Positions 1-8,784 of a stretch of DNA of 64,000 nt are shown piece after piece (position 1 is the first letter of the stretch; every line of letters starts with the position of its first letter). The stretch lies in assembly GCA_031553225.1 (NCBI GenBank), contig JAVBLU010000016.1:105465-169464 (forward strand), read 5' to 3'. This stretch comes from JAVBLU01 sp031553225 (GTDB lineage Bacteria > Bacillota > Clostridia > Christensenellales > UBA1750). A model generated the notes under the pieces. It was not told where the DNA came from and did not search any database. It saw nothing but the letters and a program-made list of their open reading frames with translations. Position numbers and translations under genes: made by a program.

Positions 1-1
1 C

Positions 2-208
2 GAATACATCGAGCGCAACCTGAAGGTGGAGGGCGACCTGCGCCGCGACGTTTCCTTAAACATCAAGCGTTTGGTGGAGATCGGCTGCTACCGCGGCGTG
101 CGCCACCGCAAGGGCCTGCCTGTGCGCGGCCAGAACACGCGCAACAACGCCCGCACGCGCAAGGGCCCCAAGAAGCAGGTCGCCGGCAAGAAGAAGGCTA
201 CCAAGTAA
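2..208 (+). CDS. rpsM: 30S ribosomal protein S13, C-terminal part
   Basis: The reading frame enters from the left edge, so only about 68 C-terminal residues are present. They include the S13 signature region with [13 protein letters not shown] and NARTRKG, followed by a lysine-rich tail that contacts 16S rRNA in the head of the small subunit. The next gene, rpsK, begins 18 bases downstream behind an AGGAGGAGG Shine-Dalgarno sequence, the standard alpha-operon order. The start lies outside the window. Confidence 0.97.
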   Translation, partial: EYIERNLKVEGDLRRDVSLNIKRLVEIGCYRGVRHRKGLPVRGQNTRNNARTRKGPKKQVAGKKKATK

Positions 209-226
209 CCAGGAGGAGGGACAACC

Positions 227-628
227 GTGGCAGAAAAAGGAAAAATGAAGCGTACGGTGCGCAAGCGCCGGGAGCGTAAGAACATAGAGCGCGGCGCGGT
301 GCACATCCGCTCCTCGTTCAACAACACCATCGTCACCATCACCGATACGGCCGGCAACGCCATCTCGTGGGCATCGGCCGGTGGCCTTGGGTTCCGCGGC
401 AGTAAGAAGTCCACGCCCTTTGCGGCGCAAACCGCCGCCGAGACAGCCGCGAAGGCCGCCATGGAGCATGGCCTGAAAACCGTGGAAGTGTTCATCAAGG
501 GCCCCGGCTCCGGGCGCGAGGCGGCCATCCGCTCGCTGCAGACCGCCGGACTTGAAGTGAACATGATCAAGGACGTTACGCCCGTTCCGCACAACGGCTG
601 CCGTCCGCCCAAGCGCCGTCGCGTCTGA
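227..628 (+). CDS. rpsK: 30S ribosomal protein S11
   Basis: S11 forms part of the 30S platform near the mRNA exit. The 133-residue product has the usual family length, a basic N-terminus, the [15 protein letters not shown] core and the C-terminal [13 protein letters not shown], which are all hallmark S11 segments. The start is GTG, preceded at good spacing by AGGAGGAGG. It sits between rpsM and rpsD as in most Bacillota alpha operons. Confidence 0.98.
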   Translation: MAEKGKMKRTVRKRRERKNIERGAVHIRSSFNNTIVTITDTAGNAISWASAGGLGFRGSKKSTPFAAQTAAETAAKAAMEHGLKTVEVFIKGPGSGREAAIRSLQTAGLEVNMIKDVTPVPHNGCRPPKRRRV

Positions 629-752
629 GCATATTTATCGTTTGCAGGCCGCCTGCCGCCCGCCCCGGTGCGGGGAGGGCGCGCGCCACGGGCTTTGTCC
701 GGCTGATGCGCGGCTGTCTTCAAGCGATCTGTTGAAGAAGGGAGATCCCGAT

Positions 753-1379
753 ATGGCAAGGTACATCGGTTCGGTTTGCCGCCAGTGCCGCAGGGAAGGC
801 GTCAAGCTGTTTTTGAAGGGCGACCGCTGCTATTCGCCCAAGTGCGGCATCACCAAGCGCGCCACCCCGCCCGGCCAGCACGGCCATGCCCGCCAGCGCA
901 AGATGAGCGAGTACGGCCTGCAGCTGCGCGAAAAGCAAAAGGCCCGCCGCGCCTACGGCGTGCTGGAGACCCAGTTTAAGCGCACCTTTGAGAAGGCGCA
1001 AACCATGAAGGGCGTGACGGGCGAAAACCTGCTCATCCTGCTGGAGCGCCGCCTGGACAACGTCGTATACCGCCTGGGCCTTGCCCAGAGCCGCCCGCAG
1101 GCGCGCCAGCTCGTGCGCCACGGCCACTTCACCTTAAACGGCGGCAAGATGAACATCCCCTCCGCGCTCGTGTCCGCCGGGGACGTCATCACCGTCAAAT
1201 CCGGCTCGCGCGATATCGAGCACCTGAAGGCCGTCCGCGAGGGCGCCGTGCGCTCCGTGCCCAAGTGGCTCACCCTGGACGCGCCGAACCTGACCGCCAC
1301 CGTAGCGGCGCTTCCGGCCCGCGAGGACGTGGATCTCTCGATCGAGGAGCACCTCATCGTCGAGCTCTACTCGCGCTAA
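753..1379 (+). CDS. rpsD: 30S ribosomal protein S4
   Basis: S4 nucleates 30S assembly on 16S rRNA and represses its own operon in many bacteria. The frame is open further upstream, but ATG 753 follows a GAAGAAGGGAG ribosome-binding site and gives the canonical MARYIG start and a 208-residue protein. Cysteines 9, 12, 26 and 31 form the zinc-binding pattern of the C+ type of S4. The S4 RNA-binding domain (about residues 97-160) carries [10 protein letters not shown]. The 124-base spacer after rpsK holds no gene. Confidence 0.97.
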   Translation: MARYIGSVCRQCRREGVKLFLKGDRCYSPKCGITKRATPPGQHGHARQRKMSEYGLQLREKQKARRAYGVLETQFKRTFEKAQTMKGVTGENLLILLERRLDNVVYRLGLAQSRPQARQLVRHGHFTLNGGKMNIPSALVSAGDVITVKSGSRDIEHLKAVREGAVRSVPKWLTLDAPNLTATVAALPAREDVDLSIEEHLIVELYSR

Positions 1380-1429
1380 GTGCCCGTTCCTTGCTCTTTT
1401 CCCTGTTATGAAGGAGGGGTACCAAAGTC

Positions 1430-2371
1430 ATGAACGAGCTGGAAAAGCCGCGCATAGAGTGCCTGGAAACAAGGGACGACCGCTATGGCAAGTTCGTCAT
1501 TGAGCCACTGGAGCGTGGCTTTGGCATTACGCTTGGCAATTCTCTGCGCCGAATTCTCCTGTCCTCCCTGCCTGGCGCGGCCGTTACGTCCGTTCGCATT
1601 GATGGGGTGCTCCATGAGTTCTCCACGGTGCCGGGCGTTAAAGAGGACGTCACGGAGATCATCCTGAACCTGAAGGGCCTCATCCCCGTGCTGTACGGCG
1701 AGGGCCCCAAGACGATCTCCATCAACAAATCGGGCGAGTGCATCGTTACGGGCGACGATATCACCCATGACGACCAGGTGGAAATCGTCAACCTGGAGCA
1801 CGTGATTGCCACGCTGAACGAGGGCGCCACGCTGAAGCTGGACATGACCGTGGACAAGGGCCGCGGCTATGTGACGGCCGACCGCAACAAGGTGCCCGGC
1901 CAAGCGATCGGCGTGATGCCCATCGACTCCATCTTTACCCCCGTGGTGAAGGTGAACTACACCATCGAGAACACGCGCGTGGGCCAGATTACCGACTACG
2001 ACAAGCTGACCCTGGAAGTGTGGACGAACGGCTCCATCAAGCCCGACGAGGCGATCTCCTCGGCCGCAAAGCTTCTGACCGAGCATCTGATGCTCTTCGT
2101 GAACCTCACGGACAACATCATGCCCATGGACTTTGCAAACGACCAGGACGACAAGATGGAAAAGGTCCAGGAGATGACGATCGAGGAACTGGACCTGTCG
2201 GTGCGCGCATACAACTGCCTGAAGCGCGCGGGCATCAACACGGTTGCCGAGCTCATTCAGCGCAACGAGGAAGATATGATGCGCGTGCGCAACCTGGGCA
2301 AAAAATCGCTCGAGGAAGTCGAGCAGAAGCTGGCCGCACTGGGTCTTCGGCTGCGCCAGAACGAAGAATAA
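1430..2371 (+). CDS. rpoA: DNA-directed RNA polymerase alpha subunit
   Basis: The alpha subunit dimerises to nucleate RNA polymerase assembly and contacts UP elements and activators. The 313-residue product shows the N-terminal assembly domain ([14 protein letters not shown] near residue 35) and the C-terminal helix-hairpin-helix domain ([16 protein letters not shown], then [10 protein letters not shown]). Length and architecture are standard. ATG 1430 is preceded by AAGGAGGGG. It is cotranscribed with rpsD and rplQ judging by spacing of 50 and 27 bases. Confidence 0.98.
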   Translation: MNELEKPRIECLETRDDRYGKFVIEPLERGFGITLGNSLRRILLSSLPGAAVTSVRIDGVLHEFSTVPGVKEDVTEIILNLKGLIPVLYGEGPKTISINKSGECIVTGDDITHDDQVEIVNLEHVIATLNEGATLKLDMTVDKGRGYVTADRNKVPGQAIGVMPIDSIFTPVVKVNYTIENTRVGQITDYDKLTLEVWTNGSIKPDEAISSAAKLLTEHLMLFVNLTDNIMPMDFANDQDDKMEKVQEMTIEELDLSVRAYNCLKRAGINTVAELIQRNEEDMMRVRNLGKKSLEEVEQKLAALGLRLRQNEE

Positions 2372-2398
2372 TCCGCTACGTCAAGGAGTGATTGAGTT

Positions 2399-2908
2399 AT
2401 GTCCCAGCGCAAGCTCGGCCGCGCGGCGGATCAGCGCCTCGCTCTGCTGCGCAATCAGACTACGCAGTTTCTCTTCAACGGCAAAATTGAGACGACGCTC
2501 GCCCGCGCCAAGGAGATTCGCTCGATTGCCGAGAAGTTCATCACGCTGGCCATCCGCGAGTGCGACAATACCGTGGAAGTGACCAAAACGACGAACAACG
2601 AAAAGGGCCAGGCCGTGTCCATCACCGTGCACAACGACCTGCCCTCGCGCCTGCATGCCCGCCGCCAGATGATGGCGTACCTGTACAAGCTTCCCGCGCC
2701 CAAGCTGAAGGACGAGAACAAGTCCGACTACAAAAAGCGCACCAAGGATGTCGCCAACCCCGTCATCGAGAAGCTCTTTCGCGAGATCGGCCCCAAGTAC
2801 AAGAAGCGCCGCGAGGAAAAGGGCCAGGGCGGCGGCTACACGCGCATCCTGCGCATGGGCCCGCGCCGCGGCGACGGCGCCGAAGTGGTCATTCTGGAGC
2901 TGGTATAA
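2399..2908 (+). CDS. rplQ: 50S ribosomal protein L17, enlarged
   Basis: L17 binds 23S rRNA near the exit tunnel. The N-terminus ([16 protein letters not shown]) and the C-terminal [17 protein letters not shown] are typical. The protein is 169 residues, whereas most bacterial L17 proteins are about 112-130. The extra length is in the middle: a segment near residues 55-80 before [13 protein letters not shown], and a lysine-rich stretch near 100-120. It is the last ribosomal gene of the operon and is followed by a hairpin terminator. Confidence 0.96.
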   Translation: MSQRKLGRAADQRLALLRNQTTQFLFNGKIETTLARAKEIRSIAEKFITLAIRECDNTVEVTKTTNNEKGQAVSITVHNDLPSRLHARRQMMAYLYKLPAPKLKDENKSDYKKRTKDVANPVIEKLFREIGPKYKKRREEKGQGGGYTRILRMGPRRGDGAEVVILELV

Positions 2909-2929
2909 CCTCTTGCACGCTCGTGTACC

Positions 2930-2966
2930 GGGGCTGCCCGCGCGGCAGCCCCGCGATGCGTTTTTC
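2930..2966 (+). terminator. Rho-independent terminator after rplQ
   Basis: GGGGCTGCC at 2930-2938 pairs perfectly with GGCAGCCCC at 2944-2952 around a five-base loop, and a TTTTT run follows at 2961. It lies 21 bases after the rplQ stop, so it probably ends the ribosomal operon and separates it from ecfA1. Confidence 0.75.
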
Positions 2967-3076
2967 CGCTGTGCCGTGCGGATGCGGCCCGCGCCGCGGG
3001 CTACAGCCGCCGGGCAGCGGTTTTTCTTTCGGGACGGGTCTTTTCTCCATTTAGTGCCGTTTGGGGGTGTTGCCCG

Positions 3077-3892
3077 GTGATCACGATCAGCGAGGCCGAT
3101 TTTACCTACGAAGGCGCGGACGCGCCCGCCGTACGAGGTTTGTCCCTGCGCGTTGAGGCGGGGGAGATGCTCGCCGTCATTGGGCACAACGGGTCGGGCA
3201 AGTCCACCCTCGCGCGCATGATGAACGCTCTGATCGTTCCCTCAGGCGGGTATGTGGAGGTGTGCGGCCTGCGCACCGACAGCGAGGAAAACCAGCTGCC
3301 CATCCGCCAGCAGTGCGCTATGGTGTTTCAAAACCCGGACAACCAGATCGTGGCGACCATCGTGGAGGAGGACATCGCCTTTGGCCCGGAGAACCTGGGT
3401 CTGCCGCCGGAGGAGATCAGGCGGCGCGTGGACGACGCTTTGGCCTTTGTGCACATGGAGGATTTTTTCGACGCCGCGCCGCACCTGCTCTCGGGCGGGC
3501 AAAAACAGCGCATCGCCATCGCCGGCGCTATCGCCATGCAGCCGCGCGTGCTTGTGCTGGACGAATCCACCGCCATGCTGGATCCCAAGGGGCGCGCTGA
3601 GGTGCTCGACACGGTACGGCGCTTAAACCGCGAGCAGGGCATTACCGTGGTGCTCATCACGCATTTTATGGACGAGGCGGCGCTGTGCGACAGGATCGCC
3701 GTGATGCACCAGGGCGCGCTCGCGCTGCTGGGCACGCCCGCCGAAGTGTTTCGCAGGCGCGAGCAACTGCAGGCTCTGGACCTGGACGTGCCCATGGCCA
3801 CGGCGCTTGCCCTGGAGCTGCGCAGCCGGGGCATCGCCCTTCCGGGCGACATCCTAAGCGCCGACGAGGTGGTGAACGCGCTGTGCCCCTAG
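3077..3892 (+). CDS. ecfA1: ECF transporter ATPase EcfA1 (CbiO type)
   Basis: This is one of the two ATPases that power energy-coupling-factor vitamin/metal importers. The 271-residue protein has Walker A GHNGSGKST (36-44), the Q-loop VFQNPDNQ near 85, signature LSGGQKQR (138-145), Walker B VLVLDEST (158-165) and the switch histidine ITH (196). VFQNPDNQI is typical of EcfA rather than other ABC proteins. The start is GTG. Position directly after rplQ matches the usual Bacillota order rplQ-ecfA1-ecfA2-ecfT, but ecfT is not found downstream here. Confidence 0.94.
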   Translation: MITISEADFTYEGADAPAVRGLSLRVEAGEMLAVIGHNGSGKSTLARMMNALIVPSGGYVEVCGLRTDSEENQLPIRQQCAMVFQNPDNQIVATIVEEDIAFGPENLGLPPEEIRRRVDDALAFVHMEDFFDAAPHLLSGGQKQRIAIAGAIAMQPRVLVLDESTAMLDPKGRAEVLDTVRRLNREQGITVVLITHFMDEAALCDRIAVMHQGALALLGTPAEVFRRREQLQALDLDVPMATALALELRSRGIALPGDILSADEVVNALCP

Positions 3893-4755
3893 TGATTGAG
3901 CATCTGACGCATATCTACGCCGAGGGTTCGCCCTTTGAGTACCAGGCGGTGCGCGACGTGTCGCTGTGCGTGCCGGACGGCGCGTTTTTGGGCCTGATCG
4001 GGCACACCGGGTCAGGCAAGTCCACGCTCATCCAGCACATGAACGGGCTGTTGCCGCCCACGTCCGGCCGGGTGATCGTGGACGGCCAGGACGTGTGGCA
4101 GAAGGGCGTGTCGCGCAAGCAGATCCGCTTTGCGGTGGGCCTGGTCTTTCAGTACCCGGAGTACCAGCTCTTTGAGGAGACCGTGGCCAAGGACGTGGCG
4201 TTTGGCCCGCGCAACTTGGGACTCTCCGAGGCGGAGAGCATGCAGCGCGCCCAGGAGGCGTGTGAGCGGGTGCGGCTATCCTGGCCGGAGGTGGCCGAGC
4301 GCTCGCCCTTCGAGCTGTCCGGCGGGCAGCGCCGCCGCGTCGCCATGGCGGGTGTGTTGGCCATGCGCCCGCGCTATCTCATTTTAGACGAACCCGCCGC
4401 CGGTCTCGACCCGGCCGGACGCGAGCGTATGCTGGAGCTCTTGCAGCACCTGCACACCCAGGGCGGCGTGACCATCGTCATGGTGTCTCATTCCATGGAC
4501 GACGTGGCCCGCTTCGCTTCGCGCATCGCCGTAATGGAACACGGCCGCCTGGTGCTGGAGGGGCCGCCCGAGGAAGTGTTTGCCCACGCCGACCGCCTGG
4601 AGGCCATGGGCCTGGGCGTGCCCACGCCCATGCTCATCTGCCGCGCCCTGCAAAAACGCGGGCTTCCCGTGCCCCTGTGCACGCGCGTGGAGGACGCCGC
4701 CGACGCCATCGCCGCCGCACTGGCCGCGCGGGAAGGAGCTGAGCCGTCACGCTGA
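3892..4755 (+). CDS. ecfA2: ECF transporter ATPase EcfA2
   Basis: This is the second ATPase of the energy-coupling module, partner of EcfA1. GTG 3892 overlaps the last base of the ecfA1 stop, implying translational coupling; GTG 3883 is an alternative. The 287-residue product has Walker A GHTGSGKST (37-45), the EcfA2-type FQYPEYQLFE, signature LSGGQRRR (142-149) and Walker B LILDEPAAGLDP. A normal ecfT would follow but the next frame encodes a nucleotidyltransferase-like protein, so the transmembrane partner must be encoded elsewhere. Confidence 0.94.
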   Translation: MIEHLTHIYAEGSPFEYQAVRDVSLCVPDGAFLGLIGHTGSGKSTLIQHMNGLLPPTSGRVIVDGQDVWQKGVSRKQIRFAVGLVFQYPEYQLFEETVAKDVAFGPRNLGLSEAESMQRAQEACERVRLSWPEVAERSPFELSGGQRRRVAMAGVLAMRPRYLILDEPAAGLDPAGRERMLELLQHLHTQGGVTIVMVSHSMDDVARFASRIAVMEHGRLVLEGPPEEVFAHADRLEAMGLGVPTPMLICRALQKRGLPVPLCTRVEDAADAIAAALAAREGAEPSR

Positions 4756-4802
4756 AGCATCACGAGGAATCCGTCGCGCGGTTTGCTGCCTACTTTGGCG
4801 CC

Positions 4803-5543
4803 ATGCAGGACGTGCGCGCCGTGTTTCTGGCCGGATCCCTGGCCAAAGGCACCCAGCGCCCGGAATCGGACGTGGACGGCATTGTGGTGCTCACCGAGGA
4901 CGCCTACGCCCGCCGTCTGGCGCGCAACGCCGTGAGCGAGTGCGTGCACGGGCAGTGCACCTACCAGGGCGGGTACTTCGACGTAAAATATGTGTGCGAG
5001 GAAACCCTGCGCCTATGCGCCCTGAAGGGCAGCGAGCCCACGCGCAACGCCTACGTAGGCGCGCGGCCGCTGCTGTGCCGCGACGAGGCGCTGCCTGCGC
5101 TGGTGGCGCAGATCGCCCGGTATCCGCAGGAAGAGTACCTCCACCGCCTCTTCATCTTTTACGCCGGGTTTACCCTGAACAAGGGCTTTTTCTTTCGCAG
5201 CGCCCTGGAAGTGGGCGACGAGTACCTGCTCAGCCGCAGCTGCGTCGATACGGTGTACTTTGGCATGCGGATGCTCTTCGCCTACAACCGCGTGCTCTTT
5301 CCCTGCCACAAAGCCATGATGCGCTATGCGCAGGCCTTGCCACAGAAACCGCAAAACATCATCGAGCTGGGCGAGGCCCTCGTGCGCGAGCGCTCCGCCG
5401 CCGCGCGCGACGCGTTCGCCGCCGCCATCCTTGGCTTTACCAGCTGGCCCCTGGAAGGAGACAACGCCGCCGCGCTCTCCACCTACGTGCGCTATGCCGA
5501 GCAGTGGTGGATGGATAACCTGCCCAACATTTACGAGATGTAG
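4803..5543 (+). CDS. Nucleotidyltransferase-domain protein, unknown substrate
   Basis: The N-terminus shows the polymerase-beta type nucleotidyltransferase motif GSLAKGTQ followed by ESDVDG, in which the two aspartates would bind metal. The remaining ~200 residues are helical-looking and unassigned. The reading frame continues upstream without a stop to CTG 4752 (adding LKHHEESVARFAAYFGA, typical of such domains), and an AAGGAG site lies at 4734. The real start may therefore be a non-standard codon near 4752, coupled to ecfA2. Members of this fold include aminoglycoside nucleotidyltransferases and MNT antitoxins. No toxin partner is visible, so I assign no function. Confidence 0.75.
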   Translation: MQDVRAVFLAGSLAKGTQRPESDVDGIVVLTEDAYARRLARNAVSECVHGQCTYQGGYFDVKYVCEETLRLCALKGSEPTRNAYVGARPLLCRDEALPALVAQIARYPQEEYLHRLFIFYAGFTLNKGFFFRSALEVGDEYLLSRSCVDTVYFGMRMLFAYNRVLFPCHKAMMRYAQALPQKPQNIIELGEALVRERSAAARDAFAAAILGFTSWPLEGDNAAALSTYVRYAEQWWMDNLPNIYEM

Positions 5544-5587
5544 CGGGCGGGAGGGCGGATGCGCGCGGGACGCTGCCTTTCGCCCAT

Positions 5588-5720
5588 CCTGCCAGGGGTC
5601 TAGTCCCTTGGAACCCATCACACAGGGAGACATGAGGACTCTATGGGAAGGCCGCACTCGTGTACATCAGCGGAAACGGGCCCTGCGGCGATACAAGAGC
5701 CGCAGGGCCCGGATTTGAAT
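5588..5720 (+). repeat. Dispersed intergenic hairpin element, copy A
   Basis: The element starts with a short hairpin (CCAGGGG to CCCTTGG, about 5592-5611) and ends with a 13-bp hairpin: CGGGCCCTGCGGC at 5677-5689, loop GATACAAGA, and GCCGCAGGGCCCG at 5699-5711. Between them is CCGCACTC, then CATCAG and AACGGGCCC, shared with copy C. The flank GGATTTGAATTG resembles copy D. The 381-base gap 5544-5924 holds this copy and, beyond it, an AT-rich stretch (TATATATAAAAAG near 5808) that may be the popT promoter. Confidence 0.7.
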
Positions 5721-5924
5721 TGGGCGATGGCGTGGACGCGCAGGGCGGAGCCATTCGCCGTGCCTGCGCATAACCCGGATGATGTGATGATAACGAAAAC
5801 CAAGGTGTATATATAAAAAGCCGGGTTTGGGCGTTTGCCTTTTATTTCCACCGTGCGCGGAATACCGTTGTGGAAGGCCGCGCTAAGGATTTACATGCGG
5901 CAAGAGGAACAGGAGGGCGATGTT

Positions 5925-6743
5925 TTGGCTGATTGGGTTTTGCGATACGTGAAGGGCATACTCGTTGGTTCCGGGTTTATCCTCCCCGGCGTTAGCGGCG
6001 GGGCGCTGGCAGCCGTGTTTGGCGTATACGAGCGGATCATAACGTTCCTCGCGCATATCACCCGCGATTTCAAAAGAAATGCGCTGTATCTCCTGCCGCT
6101 TGGGCTTGGCGTGCTTACCGGCGTATTTTTGTTTTCGTTTGTCGTCAGCTTTTTTGTGGGCGCGTATGAAACGCAAATCCTGTGGTTGTTCGTGGGCTGT
6201 ATAGCCGGCACCGTTCCGGCTCTTTGGAAACAGGCCGGACGCGCGGGCCGGAAGAAAAAGCATGTGGCCATACTCGTCACGGCATTTTTGGCCGGTTTTT
6301 TGCTTATGCGCTACGCTGCACAGCTCATTGGCGGAAATGTTCCTGAAAACTTCGCCATATGGACGTTGGCGGGCGCGCTTATCGGCCTTGGCATCATCAT
6401 TCCCGGCCTTAGCCCATCCAATTTTCTTTTGTACATGGGCATATATAAAGACATGGCGGATGGGTTTAAGGGGCTCGACCTCATGGTGATCGTTCCCATC
6501 GCGATGGGCGCTATCCTCGCCGTACTGCTGTTTTCCAGGCTTGTGGACTTCATATTTAAAAAAGCGTATGCAGGGCTTTTTCACGGCATACTGGGCGTGG
6601 TTTTGGCTTCTACTGTAATGATCATTCCGCGCGACTACAACTATTTTGGCTTTGGTACGCTCGCCTGTTTCATACTTTGCCTTGCCGGCGTGGCTTTGGG
6701 GTACTGGATGTGCGCTTTGGAAGAAAAGCACAAGCACGCATAA
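5925..6743 (+). CDS. DUF368 family membrane protein, probable undecaprenyl-phosphate transporter
   Basis: The protein is a polytopic membrane protein with two similar halves, each carrying a PG(V/L)S motif: LPGVSGGALAAVFG near the N-terminus and IPGLSPSNFLLYMG near residue 165. This inverted duplication is the signature of DUF368, a family reported to recycle undecaprenyl phosphate across the membrane (PopT). TTG 5925 is chosen because AGGAGG lies eight bases upstream and it gives a start just before the first helix. ATG 5895 in frame is an alternative. The gene looks less GC-rich than its neighbours. Confidence 0.85.
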   Translation: MADWVLRYVKGILVGSGFILPGVSGGALAAVFGVYERIITFLAHITRDFKRNALYLLPLGLGVLTGVFLFSFVVSFFVGAYETQILWLFVGCIAGTVPALWKQAGRAGRKKKHVAILVTAFLAGFLLMRYAAQLIGGNVPENFAIWTLAGALIGLGIIIPGLSPSNFLLYMGIYKDMADGFKGLDLMVIVPIAMGAILAVLLFSRLVDFIFKKAYAGLFHGILGVVLASTVMIIPRDYNYFGFGTLACFILCLAGVALGYWMCALEEKHKHA

Positions 6744-6838
6744 AACGAACGCGTACAAAGACGGGCGTATCACGCCGTCTTGATCGGCATAGGCACGATT
6801 CGCCCAAGACGGCTTGTTTCCAAATCAGTACAACGGCG

Positions 6839-6878
6839 AAAAAACACCGGGGCAGCGGACGCTACACCGGTGTTTTTT
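6839..6878. terminator. Bidirectional terminator between convergent genes
   Basis: AAAAAACACCGG (6839-6850) is the exact inverted repeat of CCGGTGTTTTTT (6867-6878), giving a stem with an A-run on one side and a T-run on the other. It lies between the convergent DUF368 gene and the solute-binding protein gene and can serve both. Confidence 0.85.
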
Positions 6879-6941
6879 CTTTGCTTGTGCCGGGCGGCTG
6901 TTGCCGTCTGGTTTTTTTACGCGCTATGCGCCCGTCAACGC

Positions 6942-7781
6942 TTACTTAGGCTGGGCATCGTACAGCTCGGTGGCGGCCAGGAGGAACTTGTCGATCTGCC
7001 CGGCATCCTGCAGGCGCTTCAGGGAGGCGTTGATGGCGTCCAGCAGGTCGGGGGAGCCCTTGGGGATGGCGATGGCGTTGCCGCCGTCCGGATCGGGGAT
7101 GGTGAAGGGCACGACGGCCAGCTCGTTGGCGCGGGACCGCAGCCAGTTGTCGGCCACGGGGCCTTCCATCACAATGCCGTCGATCTGCTTGTTGAGCAGC
7201 TCGATGACCATGTTCGGGATGGCGTCAATGACGCGCGGGGTGGCCTTGGACAGATCGGATTCCAAGAGCGCCTCCTGAAGGGAGCCCTTCTGCGCGCCCA
7301 CGATCTTGCCGGCGAAGGCGTCGGGCGTGGGGTAAGCGGCTTCCTCGCCCTTGCGCACCATAACGGTTTGTTTGGCCAGGAAGTAGATGCTGGAGAAGTC
7401 CACGGACTCCTTGCGCTCGGCGGTGGGGGTAAGGCCGGCGATGGCGATGTCCACAGCGCCGGTCTGCACGGCGGCGATGAGGGCGTCGAAGACCATGTCC
7501 TCCACGACCAGCTCAACGCCCAGGTCCTTGGCGATCTCGCGGGCGATGTCGATGTCCATGCCCTCAACCGAGGACTTACCGTCCTTGACGGTCACAAACT
7601 CGTAGGGAGCGAAACCGGATTCGGTGCCCATGATGAGCTTGCCGGCCTTCTTAATCTTTTGCATGCGTTCGCTGTCGGTTGTTGCGGCGGAGGGAGCGGG
7701 AGCGGGAGCGGGCTTGGTGCATGCGGCGAAGGAAACCGCCAACACAGCAAGCAACGCCGCCGCAACGATGCGTTTGAGCAT
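6942..7781 (-). CDS. Amino-acid-type ABC transporter solute-binding lipoprotein
   Basis: This is an extracytoplasmic solute-binding protein of family 3, predicted to be tethered to the membrane by lipid on Cys21 (lipobox region AVSFAAC). After a short Pro/Ala linker the binding domain begins with KAGKLIMGTESGFAPYEF and continues with MDIDIAREIAKDLGVELV and VDIAIAGLTPTAERKESVDFS, all characteristic of polar amino acid receptors. AGGAGG precedes the ATG. No permease or ATPase gene is adjacent, so it stands alone in this window. A TATAAT promoter lies upstream. Confidence 0.92.
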   Translation of the reverse strand: MLKRIVAAALLAVLAVSFAACTKPAPAPAPSAATTDSERMQKIKKAGKLIMGTESGFAPYEFVTVKDGKSSVEGMDIDIAREIAKDLGVELVVEDMVFDALIAAVQTGAVDIAIAGLTPTAERKESVDFSSIYFLAKQTVMVRKGEEAAYPTPDAFAGKIVGAQKGSLQEALLESDLSKATPRVIDAIPNMVIELLNKQIDGIVMEGPVADNWLRSRANELAVVPFTIPDPDGGNAIAIPKGSPDLLDAINASLKRLQDAGQIDKFLLAATELYDAQPK

Positions 7782-7826
7782 AAGGGGCAGCCTCCTTGAG
7801 ATGGTGTATTGGGTCGCTTGCCCCCC

Positions 7827-7855
7827 ATTATAATGTGTTGCGGCCGATTATGCAA
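7827..7855 (-). promoter_or_regulatory. Sigma-A promoter of the solute-binding protein gene
   Basis: On the minus strand TTGCAT (7850-7855) and TATAAT (7827-7832) are separated by exactly 17 bases, about 45 bases upstream of the ATG. Confidence 0.7.
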
Positions 7856-7913
7856 CCCGGGCGCGCCGGCGGCGCGCGGGACGGGGGAGGGCGGAGCGCC
7901 CGGCCGTGTCCGG

Positions 7914-8237
7914 CTACTGCTGCCGGTGAAGGGCGAGCAGGGTGATCAGCTCCGCGCGGAAATCTTCCTCGGACTGATCGGGCTTTTTAATGAGCGTATC
8001 CACAACCTGCACGGCGAAACCGTCCGGGCCGTGCTGCTGCCACAAGGGGCGCAGCTCGTTTTCTATGCAGTTGTTCATGTCCTTTGCGAACTGAAGGCGG
8101 TTGTGCTCCTTGTGAAAGTCGGCGGTCATGCGGATGGGGCCGGCGTAGCCGATACGGGGGTTGACGAAGCGAAAAACGCCGCCCTCCACGACGCGGCTTT
8201 TGTATTGTGCGCGCAGACGCTTGCGCTCAGCGTCCAT
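7914..8237 (-). CDS. Small GIY-YIG-nuclease-like protein
   Basis: The 107-residue product starts at ATG 8237 behind GGAAGGGGG and overlaps the end of the upstream DUF6530 gene by 11 bases, so the two are coupled. It opens with a basic helix, then GGVFRFVNPRIGYAG, a central RLQFAKDMNN and a C-terminal FAVQVVDTL. This layout resembles a compact family of GIY-YIG-like proteins common in Clostridia, where the GVF and Y-G strands correspond to the GIY/YIG pair. Catalytic residues are not obviously complete, so nuclease activity is uncertain. Identification is by memory of the family and is moderate. Confidence 0.6.
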   Translation of the reverse strand: MDAERKRLRAQYKSRVVEGGVFRFVNPRIGYAGPIRMTADFHKEHNRLQFAKDMNNCIENELRPLWQQHGPDGFAVQVVDTLIKKPDQSEEDFRAELITLLALHRQQ

Positions 8238-8745
8238 GGCGACGGCCCCCTTCCTGCGGCGGGGCGTACCCCATGTCGCACAGGAGGGATGCGAGCGCGC
8301 GCAGACGCTCGCTGAGCATCTCCTCGTCACGGCCGAGCGCGTCGCGCAGAAGGGCGATGTCGCCCGAGAGGCACTCGTTGCGCGCGCAGACTTCCACGGT
8401 CATCGCGTCGCCCTGCAAAGCGATGCGGTCGATGCGCGGGCTTTCAGGATCGTACAGGGCGGGCAGACGGTAGCTCTCCTCGCGCAGGTACTGGATCGTC
8501 CGGGTGGCCAAAATGGCCAGATCCAGCAGACGGTGCAGGGGCAGCTCCTCGCTTTGGCGGCTCCATTTTTCCCCCGTGTAGCGCCATACCTTGGCCGAGG
8601 CTTCCACTCTTCCCCGGTCGTTCCACTGGGCCAGCCCGACGGACAGGCCCTTGGCCGGGGAATCGTAGGCCGCGCGGCCGTCGATGTTTTCGTAGTTCTC
8701 ACACACGAATACGGGCTTGTGCTTCAGCGTGACGGGTATCTCCAC
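8227..8745 (-). CDS. DUF6530-family protein
   Basis: The 172-residue protein begins with LKHKPVFVCENYENIDGR and continues with LSVGLAQWNDRG, VWRYTGEKWSRQSEELPLHR and IDRIALQGDAMTVEVC, which I recognise as the conserved blocks of the uncharacterised DUF6530 family. There is no signal peptide or membrane segment, so it is probably cytoplasmic. It starts with GTG nine bases after AAAGGA. It is the first gene of a two-gene operon with the GIY-YIG-like gene, under a consensus promoter overlapped downstream by a palindromic operator. The function is unknown. Confidence 0.75.
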   Translation of the reverse strand: MEIPVTLKHKPVFVCENYENIDGRAAYDSPAKGLSVGLAQWNDRGRVEASAKVWRYTGEKWSRQSEELPLHRLLDLAILATRTIQYLREESYRLPALYDPESPRIDRIALQGDAMTVEVCARNECLSGDIALLRDALGRDEEMLSERLRALASLLCDMGYAPPQEGGRRHGR

Positions 8746-8757
8746 AGGACATCATCC

Positions 8758-8782
8758 TTTAGTAATTTACTAAACTACTAAA
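8758..8782 (-). promoter_or_regulatory. Palindromic operator of the DUF6530 operon
   Basis: TTTAGTAATTTACTAAA at 8758-8774 is an almost perfect inverted repeat (TTTAGTA / TACTAAA), followed by another half-site CTACTAAA ending at 8782. It lies immediately downstream of the -10 box, where a bound repressor would block initiation. The length and symmetry suit a MarR- or TetR-type regulator. The regulator itself is not identified. Confidence 0.65.
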
Positions 8783-8784
8783 CG

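Noticed and set aside
6780..7799. A 339-codon plus-strand frame opposite the solute-binding protein.
   Set aside because: The minus-strand lipoprotein has a lipobox, promoter and ribosome-binding site; the plus frame is its shadow.
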